Assembly: GCA_002868985.1 (NCBI GenBank)
Contig: PKTV01000507.1
Location: 1-6,018 of the forward strand
Direction: 5' to 3'
From: Desulfobacteraceae bacterium
GTDB taxonomy: Bacteria > Desulfobacterota > Desulfobacteria > Desulfobacterales > UBA11574
Length of the DNA: 6,018 nucleotides
The position numbers and the translations under genes are program-made. The notes under the pieces were generated by a model. That model saw only the letters and a list, made by a program, of their open reading frames with translations, did not search any database and was not told the origin of the DNA. This document shows, piece after piece, positions 1 through 5,381 of the stretch (within the stretch, counting starts at the first letter, position 1; each line of letters begins with the position of its first letter).

Positions 1-516
1 CAGGGAAAAGCCTATGCAATCGCTTATAATATGTGCTCCGGTGACAGTGAAGAGGCCAAAGAGCTTACTCAAGAGGCTTTTTTGCGTGCTTTTCGGAGCT
101 TAAAAAACTTTCGTGGAAAGTCGTCTTTTTATACCTGGTTTTATCGCATTCTCATAAATACATGCTTAGACAGCCGGCGGCGACGTAGCAGATGGGAGGG
201 AATATTTTCCTTTTGGCGTCGGGATAAACGTGAAAAAGTATCGTCAGACGAGACCAATGCGGAATATAGGGATCCGAAGGAATATTCAAATCCCATGGCT
301 GCACTAAACAATAAACAACTTGCACAGGAGATCAGGCAAGCTTTGGCGTCTCTTCCCGAGAAACAGCGTGTGGTTTTTCAACTGAAAGTGCTTCAAGGAA
401 TGCGGATACGTGAAATCGCTAAAACAATGGGATCGGCAGAAGGGACGGTCAAAAGCCATCTCTTTCGGGCAACGCAATTTATGAGAGAAGCGTTACAGGA
501 ATGGGCTCAACCATAA
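1..516 (+). CDS. ECF (RpoE-type) RNA polymerase sigma factor, 5' end missing
   Basis: Sigma-70 family factor of the extracytoplasmic-function group, which directs RNA polymerase to a small regulon and is normally held inactive by an anti-sigma partner. The frame is already open at base 1 and the ATG at 31 lies inside region 2, so the true start is outside the window; 171 residues are visible. Region 2 is seen in the stretch AKELTQEAFLRAFRSL followed by the conserved FxTWFYRILINTCLD segment. After a basic, charged linker comes region 4, with SLPEKQRVVFQLKVLQGM and the helix-turn-helix IREIAKTMGSAEGTVKSHLFRA. The next gene is a zinc-finger anti-sigma factor 11 bases downstream, which supports the call. 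Family assignment is secure; the stimulus and target promoters cannot be read from the sequence. Confidence 0.95.
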   Translation, partial: QGKAYAIAYNMCSGDSEEAKELTQEAFLRAFRSLKNFRGKSSFYTWFYRILINTCLDSRRRRSRWEGIFSFWRRDKREKVSSDETNAEYRDPKEYSNPMAALNNKQLAQEIRQALASLPEKQRVVFQLKVLQGMRIREIAKTMGSAEGTVKSHLFRATQFMREALQEWAQP

Positions 517-520
517 GAGG
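517..520 (+). promoter_or_regulatory. Ribosome binding site of the anti-sigma gene
   Basis: GAGG starts one base after the sigma factor stop codon and sits 7 bases before the ATG at 528. It decides the start: a longer frame opening at 501 would overlap the sigma gene and place this site inside the coding sequence. Confidence 0.6.
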
Positions 521-527
521 TGAGGGT

Positions 528-1043
528 ATGAAACATTGTGGCAAATGGCAAGAGACACTATGGTTGGACGTGCATGGAGAGTTGTCTCCACAAGTGCGTC
601 TGGAATGGGAAAAGCATCTTGAAGGATGCAGACCCTGCTATCAGGAACGAACACAGTTGCTTCATCTGTTGAAAAATGTGAATGAAGCCATGCCCGACCC
701 ATCCCTTTCTCATGAAGACGCCGACGCTCTTTATCATGCCATCACGGGGAAAATGAAAGAGGAGCACCGCGGCAAAGCCAGACGACGAAAATCGTTTTTC
801 GACGGATATATTAAGCCCATTCATGCCCTGGCTGCATGCTGTCTGTTGATTGTTGTTTTTGGATGGTTCGGCATAAAAGGATTCCAGCAAACCACCCGTA
901 TCGGAACCGTTTCCGATCTTGGGGTCAAAGAACAATTGATTGCCACAGACATGGATCTGCTTCAAAATTTGGAACTATTAGAAGAGATGGATACCCTGGA
1001 GAAACTGGATCAGGTGATGGAAAAAGGAGAAACCACGATATAA
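528..1043 (+). CDS. Membrane-anchored zinc-finger (ZAS/zf-HC2) anti-sigma factor
   Basis: Predicted partner that sequesters the upstream ECF sigma factor at the inner membrane. From the ATG at 528 it has 171 residues. The N-terminal domain carries the ZAS zinc signature: Cys4, then His30, Cys34 and Cys37 (H-x3-C-x2-C in EKHLEGCRPCYQE). A basic stretch at about 81-88 (RGKARRRK) precedes one hydrophobic segment at about 98-118, consistent with a cytoplasmic N-terminus and an outside tail. The tail ends in an acidic, Leu-rich helix (LLQNLELLEEMDTLEKLD, about 144-161), which I recall from anti-sigma proteins next to DUF3106 genes. Placement directly after the sigma gene suggests co-transcription and possibly translational coupling. 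The signal sensed and the mode of release are unknown. Confidence 0.9.
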   Translation: MKHCGKWQETLWLDVHGELSPQVRLEWEKHLEGCRPCYQERTQLLHLLKNVNEAMPDPSLSHEDADALYHAITGKMKEEHRGKARRRKSFFDGYIKPIHALAACCLLIVVFGWFGIKGFQQTTRIGTVSDLGVKEQLIATDMDLLQNLELLEEMDTLEKLDQVMEKGETTI

Positions 1044-1103
1044 GGGCATTTTGAGTCGGGATGTGTTTTTTCGATCAATTCTGAATATTTAGGTTTATAA
1101 AAA

Positions 1104-1655
1104 ATGATGGAACGTAACTATCGGTCATTAAAGGCGCTTAAATCCTATGTTGCTGTTTTAACACTGGCACTGGTGATCTTTCACCTTTTTCCTGCTTTAA
1201 GTTGGAGCCGATCAAAAAAACTAAACAGAGTTAACCCTCTGCAGGACGCACAGACATACGATCAAAAAATGCAAAAGAGATATCGGAACGATTTTAACCT
1301 CCCGGATAAACATTGGTCTTACGCGCCTTCGACCAAGAGAGGTTTCTACCCGCTTCTGTCAAAAAACTACAAAAAGAGATACGACCGCTTGTCTCCTAAA
1401 GAAAAAACAATGCTTAAAAGAAGATATCAAGAGTGGGAGTCATTACCTGAGCATAAACAACAAATGTTGCGCCGTCGAATGAAGAAATACGAACAGCTTC
1501 CCCCCCAAGAGCGCAAGCGGTTTAAACAAAGGCATCGGCAATTACAAAAGCTTCCGCCTGATGAGCGATATAGGATCCGGGAAAAACTCCAAAAATGGGA
1601 CGGGTTGTCCCCCGATGAAAAAGAACAGATCCGTCAACGGTTTCGAGATCGATAA
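1104..1655 (+). CDS. DUF3106-type protein with 18-residue repeats, exported or membrane-anchored
   Basis: 183 residues. A basic N-terminus (K10, K13) is followed by a hydrophobic segment at about 15-33, which could be a signal peptide or a single anchor, so the bulk is expected outside the inner membrane. From residue 96 the protein consists of an 18-residue repeat beginning L-[SP]-[PE] with an E/K cluster and ending in aromatic/charged residues: 96-113, 114-131, 132-149, 150-167, and a 16-residue last copy 168-183 that runs to the C-terminus. The repeats are very rich in Arg, Lys, Gln and Glu and should form helices. This is the DUF3106 pattern; the family has no established biochemical function that I know. 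It lies 60 bases after the anti-sigma gene on the same strand, so it may be an effector or sensor of that system. ATG codons at 1104 and 1107 are both possible; the upstream AGG at 1091 is a weak ribosome binding site. Confidence 0.85.
   Translation: MMERNYRSLKALKSYVAVLTLALVIFHLFPALSWSRSKKLNRVNPLQDAQTYDQKMQKRYRNDFNLPDKHWSYAPSTKRGFYPLLSKNYKKRYDRLSPKEKTMLKRRYQEWESLPEHKQQMLRRRMKKYEQLPPQERKRFKQRHRQLQKLPPDERYRIREKLQKWDGLSPDEKEQIRQRFRDR
1389..1652 (+). repeat. Coding tandem repeat, 54-base period (18 residues), five copies
   Basis: The 3' half of the DUF3106 gene encodes four full 18-residue units and one shortened unit in perfect register, each opening with Leu-Ser/Pro-Pro/Glu. Conservation is seen at the protein level, while the DNA copies have diverged, so the repeat is old rather than a recent expansion. 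Confidence 0.8.
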
Positions 1656-1658
1656 GGG

Positions 1659-2183
1659 TTAAACATGCTTCAAAACAAAACTAACGCGTTCGTTAACGCT
1701 CATAAGGGGGACGAAAATAATCTCATAATCCAGCATTCGGTAACTTTCCTTTAACAGACCATCAAGCCTTGATGCAATTTTATCATCTTCTGATCGAACA
1801 GGATCTTTTTCAAACGGGATTCTGTCAAAGAAAAAAATTTTTTTATACCGCCAAAGCCTGCTCTTTTGAATCGGATCGTCAGGATCTAATCCTTCCAAGA
1901 TATAATATCCGATACTGTCCGGCACCGCCCGATCCAGAAAAACGGTGTCTTCTTTTAAAAGAGACTGTTCAATCGCGATCTTTTTATACAGAATGTGGTG
2001 TTCAAAGGAAAAAACATCAGCTTTGATCTGGGCAATGGTTTCTCCGTTTTGCAGTCTTTCATCGATATATGCCCGGGCAACTTCATGCATCACCGGGTAG
2101 CCAAGCTGTTCGAGTTCACGGATAACGGCGGTTTTCCCGGAACATGGCGCGCCGGTGATCACATACCAGTTTGTTTGTTGCAT
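1659..2183 (-). CDS. Small P-loop NTPase, AAA_28 / ATP-binding kinase-like family
   Basis: Predicted nucleotide-binding protein of 174 residues, about the size of a single AAA_28 domain. Walker A is GAPCSGKT at residues 11-18, directly after the first strand (WYVIT). EVAR at 34-37 is typical of this family. A Walker B-like strand with an acidic residue is VFLDR at 81-85, and a second strand KIFFFD at 115-120 precedes basic residues at 121-130. These proteins resemble the NadR kinase/Ttd14 group, but the substrate is not known. The start at 2183 is chosen because AGGAG lies 6 bases upstream; the frame stays open to 2276 without homology-like sequence. The gene converges on the DUF3106 gene with 3 bases between the stop codons, leaving no room for a separate terminator. 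Confidence 0.85.
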   Translation of the reverse strand: MQQTNWYVITGAPCSGKTAVIRELEQLGYPVMHEVARAYIDERLQNGETIAQIKADVFSFEHHILYKKIAIEQSLLKEDTVFLDRAVPDSIGYYILEGLDPDDPIQKSRLWRYKKIFFFDRIPFEKDPVRSEDDKIASRLDGLLKESYRMLDYEIIFVPLMSVNERVSFVLKHV

Positions 2184-2189
2184 GAAATG

Positions 2190-2194
2190 CTCCT
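2190..2194 (-). promoter_or_regulatory. Ribosome binding site of the AAA_28 NTPase gene
   Basis: On the - strand AGGAG is followed by 6 bases and then the ATG at 2183. This is a near-ideal Shine-Dalgarno site and fixes the start over the longer open frame. Confidence 0.75.
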
Positions 2195-2237
2195 GAAATG
2201 GAAACTGCCCTTGAAAAATAGGAAAACAATTTAATAT

Positions 2238-2300
2238 AATCACGAAAACACGAAATATAGAAAGCACGAAATTCAACTCTTTTTTCTTGTTTTCATGATT
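2238..2300. repeat. Imperfect inverted repeat, 18-base arms with 16 matches
   Basis: Bases 2238-2255 are the reverse complement of 2283-2300 except at two positions. The left arm includes two units of the 8-base repeat, so the right arm carries degenerate copies of the same unit in the opposite orientation. The 27-base loop and AT-rich arms could form a hairpin in RNA from either strand. No T-run positioned like an intrinsic terminator follows on the + strand beyond GAGTTTTTTT at 2303-2312. Confidence 0.55.
2241..2272. repeat. 8-base tandem repeat, CACGAAA(N) on + (TTTCGTG on -), four units
   Basis: CACGAAA occurs at 2241, 2249 and 2265, in register with an 8-base period. The missing unit at 2257 is a degenerate copy (ATAGAAA). 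The array lies in the 5' leader of the AAA_28 gene, 58 to 89 bases before its start codon. Function unknown; it could be a protein binding array or a relic of an intergenic repeat family. Confidence 0.65.
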
Positions 2301-2519
2301 AGGAGTTTTTTTCGTTTACTCAGATGAGGAATACTTACAGTAAAAAATCCAAAATTTCCATCTATAATTAAACGGGTTGGAATTTCTATCCGGCTGTAAG
2401 CGTAAAACTATTGGGTGGGTAAAAATATTTTTGATAATCGAAAATTCTTTTTAATCCATTATTCCATTACTTCACCGTTACAGTCATACCGTTGCGGAAC
2501 GAAGAGACGCTAATTTAAT

Positions 2520-3395
2520 ATGCAATACAAAGGTCCCATTTACAGGCCTCCCAGCGAGGCCGATTCTCTTTTGATCCAGGCCACCGTCGGTTGTCCGCAC
2601 AATAAATGCACGTTCTGCATGGTCTACAAAAACGGTCCCGGGTATAAAGTTCGTGATATGAAGGATATCAAGGCAGATATTTTAAGGGCCCTTGATATCT
2701 ATGGAGACCATGTTCGAACCCTGTTTTTACCCGCAGGAAATACCATCGCTATGAAAACAGACGACCTTTGTGAAATTCTTATTTTTGCAAAAGAAACATT
2801 CTCGACTTTAGGGCGGATCACGGTGTATGGCTCTTCCCAGTATATCCACAAAAAAGGTCCCCAAGGACTGAAGCGTCTGGCTGATGCCGGCCTGTCAAGA
2901 ATACATGTCGGTCTCGAATCCGGCGACGATATTATTCTAAAGCGGATCAAAAAAGGGACATCCAGTAAAGAGCAGATCGAAGCCGGCAGGTGGGTCATGG
3001 ATGCGGGTATGGAGCTGAGTCTCTATGTTGTTTTAGGGATCGGTGGCAAGGACCGGACAGACTCCCATGCCCGGGAGACGGCCAAAGTATTAAATGAGAT
3101 TGTGCCGGATTTTATCCGGCTCCGCACCTTTGTCCCAAAGATCAACACTGGGCTTTTAGCGGAAGTTCAGAACGGCTCTTTTCAAATGTTAAGTCCCCAT
3201 GAAGTTTTGCGGGAAGCGGCATTGCTGATAACAAAGCTTCGAGCGTCATCCTATCTTGCCAGCGATCATTATACCAACTATATTAATCTGGAAGGAAAAT
3301 TTCCGGAAGAAAAAAAGAGGTTGCTTGATAAAATTAACATTGCACTAAAACAGGAAGAAGCGTCATTTCGTCCCTTTTTCATTGGAACTCAATGA
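2520..3395 (+). CDS. Radical SAM protein (Elp3/MiaB/NifB-like fold, COG1032-type)
   Basis: Predicted [4Fe-4S]/S-adenosylmethionine enzyme of 291 residues. The cluster motif is at the N-terminus, Cys25, Cys30 and Cys33 in GCPHNKCTFC. The spacing C-x4-C-x2-C differs from the textbook C-x3-C-x2-C; as far as I recall the longer spacing is usual in this subfamily, whose N-terminus YxGPxYRPPSEAxSLLIQ is also seen here. Further barrel motifs are ITVYGSSQYI (100-109), RIHVGLESGDD (127-137) and YVVLGIGGK (169-177). The C-terminal SDHYTNYINLEGKFPEEK (248-265) is a family hallmark. There is no B12-binding domain or SPASM extension. The reaction is unknown. The ATG at 2520 has only a weak purine-rich site (GAAGAG at 2501-2506), but the conserved N-terminus begins right there. 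Confidence 0.9.
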   Translation: MQYKGPIYRPPSEADSLLIQATVGCPHNKCTFCMVYKNGPGYKVRDMKDIKADILRALDIYGDHVRTLFLPAGNTIAMKTDDLCEILIFAKETFSTLGRITVYGSSQYIHKKGPQGLKRLADAGLSRIHVGLESGDDIILKRIKKGTSSKEQIEAGRWVMDAGMELSLYVVLGIGGKDRTDSHARETAKVLNEIVPDFIRLRTFVPKINTGLLAEVQNGSFQMLSPHEVLREAALLITKLRASSYLASDHYTNYINLEGKFPEEKKRLLDKINIALKQEEASFRPFFIGTQ

Positions 3396-3425
3396 GAGAG
3401 ATAAGGACCTAAAGATAAATCTCAA

Positions 3426-3956
3426 CTACCGACGCTGCCATTGAATGCAGGTATCTGTATCAAGTTGAAAGCGTTTCGCAAAACCTGCACGGACTTCAAC
3501 AACATATTTGACCGGTCCGGAAGACCTGTATATTTTGTTTGACATGGGTGTTGCTGATTCGACGATGTTGACGATGCACCCATCCTCTCCTACAAAGATG
3601 ATGTCAAGAGGAACCGGCGTATTTTTCATCCAAAATTTTTGTGGTTCTATGCGTTCGAAAACGAATAACATTCCGCTGCTATCGTCCAGAGCACCGCGTC
3701 CCATAAGCCCCTTCATTTGAGTTTCGGGTGTATCCGCGATTTCAATAGCAATTGATGCTTTTATAGTCTCGCCAAGGTGGACAAAATCAAGCGTCCCATC
3801 TTTGCGAATGGACGCGGGTGGCTGATTAACCTGCAGTGTCTGGTTGTTGTATGTACAAGCCGACAAAAGCAATATTTCAAAAAAGAAAAATACCAAAATC
3901 ATCCGGCAGTGTTGTCTGTTAAATAATGATCCCATATAAACATTGTAACAAATCAT
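3426..3956 (-). CDS. DUF192 family lipoprotein
   Basis: 176 residues from the outermost ATG (3956), or 169 from the ATG at 3935; neither has a good ribosome binding site. A signal peptide with Arg14/Arg18 and a strongly hydrophobic core ends in the lipobox LLLSAC, so Cys34 of the long form should be lipidated. This leaves a mature protein of about 143 residues outside the inner membrane. The DUF192 core is plain: KGLMGRGALDDSSGMLFVFE, then KFWMKNTPVPLDIIFVGEDGCIV, and near the end SGPVKYVVEVRAGFAKRF. The family is widespread, small and all-beta, with no firmly established activity that I know. It converges on the radical SAM gene with 30 bases between stops, in which I see no clear terminator. 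A third ATG at 3902 would leave a signal peptide without basic residues and is less likely. Confidence 0.88.
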   Translation of the reverse strand: MICYNVYMGSLFNRQHCRMILVFFFFEILLLSACTYNNQTLQVNQPPASIRKDGTLDFVHLGETIKASIAIEIADTPETQMKGLMGRGALDDSSGMLFVFERIEPQKFWMKNTPVPLDIIFVGEDGCIVNIVESATPMSNKIYRSSGPVKYVVEVRAGFAKRFQLDTDTCIQWQRR

Positions 3957-3966
3957 AACAAATCAT
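3947..3966. repeat. Perfect 10-base tandem duplication (AACAAATCAT x2)
   Basis: Two identical decamers lie head to tail and span the outermost DUF192 ATG, so each copy contributes an ATG on the - strand. The copy at 3964-3966 is out of frame. The duplication probably arose by slippage and makes the choice of DUF192 start less certain. Confidence 0.7.
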
Positions 3967-4215
3967 CAAGGACAAATGCACCCCATATGCATCCAAAACC
4001 CGGTGTTACGGCCCGATTGTTTTTGTGTTCAGACCAATTGAATCTTGCACGTTACTACAAGCCATCTCAAAAATACAGATTACGTTCAAAAGCAAGTTGA
4101 GTTTTGCGAAATCCCGCGGGGTATTCGGGGGCGAGAGCCGATGAAAATGCGCAGCATACATGGGAGTATGAGTATGTGAGTATTTTGAAGAGGCTTGCAA
4201 CGCCGTAATTGGGCG
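3967..4215. other. Intergenic region with inverted copy of the Cys-rich gene 3' end; no convincing gene
   Basis: About 250 bases between the DUF192 start and the end of the Cys-rich gene. A + strand frame from ATG 3987 to TGA 4100 (37 codons) contains YKPSQKY, the same residues that end the Cys-rich protein, because of the inverted copy at 4056-4077. It has no good ribosome binding site at the right distance, and I do not call it a gene. Bases 4086-4198 hold a GC-rich patch (around 4113-4140) and GAGTAT-like short repeats (4165-4184). I see no tRNA or other RNA gene. Confidence 0.4.
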
Positions 4216-4242
4216 TTAGATGTATTTTTGAGATGGCTTGTA
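4056..4242. repeat. Perfect 22-base inverted repeat enclosing 143 bases
   Basis: Bases 4056-4077 are the exact reverse complement of 4221-4242. Inside, ATTACG at 4079-4084 and CGTAAT at 4204-4209 also pair. Beyond the perfect arms, the ungapped comparison of the two inner flanks still matches at about half the positions, as if a longer homologous stretch had diverged. The right arm encodes YKPSQKY plus the first base of the last codon of the Cys-rich protein. I see no target-site duplication outside the arms (GTTAC on the left, TTTCT on the right), so a simple transposed unit is not supported. An inverted duplication of the gene's 3' end is the other reading. Confidence 0.85.
4199..4217 (-). 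other. Stem-loop at the stop codon of the Cys-rich gene
   Basis: On the - strand AACGCC, a 7-base loop and GGCGTT form a 6-bp stem, or 7 bp counting an outer U-G pair. It overlaps the TAA stop codon. No T-run follows, so it is not a standard intrinsic terminator, but it may protect the transcript's 3' end. Confidence 0.4.
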
Positions 4243-4368
4243 TTTCTTCTTTGTATTTTTACAGCAACGACCTTTAGCGTTTCCGCAACATTCTTTGTCT
4301 TGACTTCGTGTACATCCCTCTTGTTTATCTTTCAAATTTACCGGGTTTTTACAGTTACACTTAGACAT
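4216..4368 (-). CDS. Small Cys/Lys-rich protein (50 residues), possible metal binder
   Basis: A short gene reading MSKCNCKNPVNLKDK at its start. It has seven Cys in 50 residues (positions 4, 6, 19, 27, 28, 35, 36), arranged CxC, C, CC-x6-CC, and twelve Lys, with a basic tail KKKYKPSQKYI. There is no signal peptide or hydrophobic segment, so it is probably cytoplasmic. The Cys pairs and the absence of aromatics before residue 43 recall metallothionein-like or zinc-binding mini-proteins, but I recognise no family. Support that it is real: AGGAG lies 9 bases before the ATG, and the ATG overlaps the last 8 bases of the preceding gene (ATGTCTAA shared), a typical translational coupling. The opposite strand is also open here (4195-4419) but has no such start signals. 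Confidence 0.7.
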   Translation of the reverse strand: MSKCNCKNPVNLKDKQEGCTRSQDKECCGNAKGRCCKNTKKKYKPSQKYI

Positions 4369-4678
4369 TATTTTTTTCTCCTAAATGATGGAACAGATTT
4401 GTTGTCTTTCTTTCGTTAGAAATGACAAGGTTTCCATTGCTGAATGTGATTTCAATATCGTTGCCGAACAAATCCATAACGAACTCATACTCTGAAGGCA
4501 GAGAGTATGTTAGAACTTTTTCCAACAACGGGGCAGTAATACCAAACTCCAAAGCCATCATACATTCGTCATGCATGGCCTTTCGGTATCGCGGGGATAA
4601 AATAATTTTCTGTCTTTTTCTGACAACCTGTTTCCACGCCTCATATGCAGTATATTGTCCGGAGTTGTAAGCTCCCAT
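4361..4678 (-). CDS. Unrecognised 105-residue protein, first gene of a two-gene cassette
   Basis: Not recognised. The N-terminus MGAYNSGQYTAYEAWKQVVRKRQK is polar and likely helical, with no signal peptide. SPRYRKAMHDECMMALEFG (28-46) and APLLEKVLTYSLP (49-61) look like two further helices. The end, DIEITFSNGNLVISNER (74-90), has a beta-hairpin pattern, so a soluble alpha/beta protein is likely. The only Cys is at 39. The start is supported by GAGAGGG 4 bases upstream of the ATG. Its last 8 bases overlap the start of the Cys-rich gene, so the two are probably made together. The region is lower in GC than the aldo/keto reductase upstream, consistent with, but not proof of, acquisition. The two + strand frames opposite it lack start signals. 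Confidence 0.7.
   Translation of the reverse strand: MGAYNSGQYTAYEAWKQVVRKRQKIILSPRYRKAMHDECMMALEFGITAPLLEKVLTYSLPSEYEFVMDLFGNDIEITFSNGNLVISNERKTTNLFHHLGEKNNV
4378..4382 (-). promoter_or_regulatory. Ribosome binding site of the Cys-rich small gene
   Basis: AGGAG on the - strand, 9 bases before the ATG at 4368, lies within the last codons of the 105-residue gene. It is the main evidence that the short frame is translated. Confidence 0.65.
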
Positions 4679-4682
4679 AGTT

Positions 4683-4689
4683 CCCTCTC
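4683..4689 (-). promoter_or_regulatory. Ribosome binding site of the 105-residue gene
   Basis: GAGAGGG on the - strand, ending 4 bases before the ATG at 4678. It supports that start codon. Confidence 0.6.
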
Positions 4690-4865
4690 ACAATGATGAT
4701 TTTTTGGGACAGCATTCATTAAAAATGCAAGATGCATACCAAATCAGGGGACACATTTGTTATTGTATGGAAAAATGAAAATGTCTTTATAAATCAATTG
4801 TATAGGATGTTATGGGTGAATGATAAGAAGAAATTTAATCAACAAATAAATTTTAAAACAATATA

Positions 4866-4928
4866 ATTTTGTCGGGCTTAATTTGAATTTTGCCGGATTG
4901 AGCCTGATCGTGCCAGATTCAGGTATCA
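4866..4928. repeat. Degenerate 21-base tandem repeat, about three units
   Basis: Units 4866-4886 and 4887-4907 match at about 14 of 21 positions, and 4908-4928 resembles the second unit with a one-base shift (TGCCAGATTCAG against TGCCGGATTGAG). On the - strand the first two units encode RLNPAKF and KLSPTKL in the long startless open frame. The repeat is weak and may be coincidental. Confidence 0.35.
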
Positions 4929-5381
4929 TCATTGAAATAAAATAATGAATGAAAAAATGGCAAAATGTGGGGATTTTTGTAAACGAATAAGTTTCAGTGA
5001 TGTGGTTCAAGATGCCGGCAGATGAAAGTTCCGTTCGGGAAATTGTTGGTTCATCCCGGTAGTTATCCAGACAGTAGGGCAGGGAGGACTTTCTGCTGAA
5101 GCCCTTGGGAATCTTGCACGGCAAACTTTTGAAGCCGAATGAACACCAGAAGAAAATCCTGACCGAATCAGTTCTGGTCGGCGAAGCAATGACCGAGCGA
5201 ACAGTTTTCACAAGCGATTCGCAGGCACCGATTATCGGCCGGACGCACACTGTAAATAGGTGCTTGTGCCCGATCCCTTTCAGCGATTGGACTTTTGCGA
5301 CAACCTCGACGAACGGGCTGCTTAACCATACGAAGTCGTCTCGGTTTCCAAGGCGATGCTCGGCAAGGTCCCCGGACTCGA

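Larger units (their letters stand above)
2184..2519. other. Divergent intergenic region, AT-rich, no gene seen
   Basis: About 336 bases separate the start codons of the AAA_28 gene (-) and the radical SAM gene (+), so promoters for both should lie here. It holds the 8-base tandem array and the inverted repeat listed separately, and a wide 7-base inverted pair CTTACAG/CTGTAAG at 2334-2340 and 2394-2400. TATATT on the - strand just before the array is a possible -10 box, but I find no matching -35. No small open frame with a ribosome binding site was found. Confidence 0.5.
4679..5381. other. About 700 bases without a confident gene; probable decayed coding sequence
   Basis: Downstream of the aldo/keto reductase on the - strand, one frame remains open from its stop region to 4810 (about 190 codons). 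It has no ATG until near its end, and no ribosome binding site; its residues (for example GLIESGDLAEHRLGNRDDFVWLSS) look protein-like. On the + strand, short neighbouring frames also look protein-like: MPADESSVREIVGSSR from ATG 5012, then VVIQTVGQGGLSAEALGNLARQ about 5055-5120 in another frame, as if split by a frameshift. I cannot tell which strand was coding. Bases 4679-4810 are AT-rich, hold a GGGGACAC string at 4747-4754 like those seen at the edges of some repeat-associated elements, and should contain the promoter of the 105-residue gene. Confidence 0.4.

Noticed and set aside
558..965. 135-codon open frame on the - strand opposite the anti-sigma gene.
   Set aside because: It is antisense to a gene with clear zinc-finger and membrane features and has no family resemblance of its own.
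3396..3425. GAGAT/ATCTC pair between the radical SAM and DUF192 stop codons as a shared terminator.
   Set aside because: The 5-bp stem with a 16-base loop and no T-run is too weak to call.
3987..4100. 37-codon + strand frame ending in YKPSQKYRLRSKAS.
   Set aside because: The shared residues come from the inverted 22-base copy; there is no ribosome binding site at normal distance and no recognised N-terminus.
4113..4175. GAGCCGATGAAAATGCGC looked briefly like a group II intron domain V.
   Set aside because: The strands do not pair into the domain V hairpin and no reverse transcriptase gene is present.
4199..4224. Possible integron attC site at the end of the Cys-rich gene: ATCTAAC over the stop on - (fits RYYYAAC), equivalently GTTAGAT on + (fits GTTRRRY).
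   Set aside because: No partner core site was found at a plausible distance in either orientation, and no further cassettes or integrase are in the window.
4195..4670. Two + strand open frames (4195-4419 and 4422-4670) opposite the cassette.
   Set aside because: They lack ribosome binding sites, while both - strand genes have good ones and overlap in a coupled way.
4040..5120. Direct repeat of GAATCTTGCACG at 4040 and about 5109.
   Set aside because: A single 12-base exact match is expected about once by chance in a window of this size.
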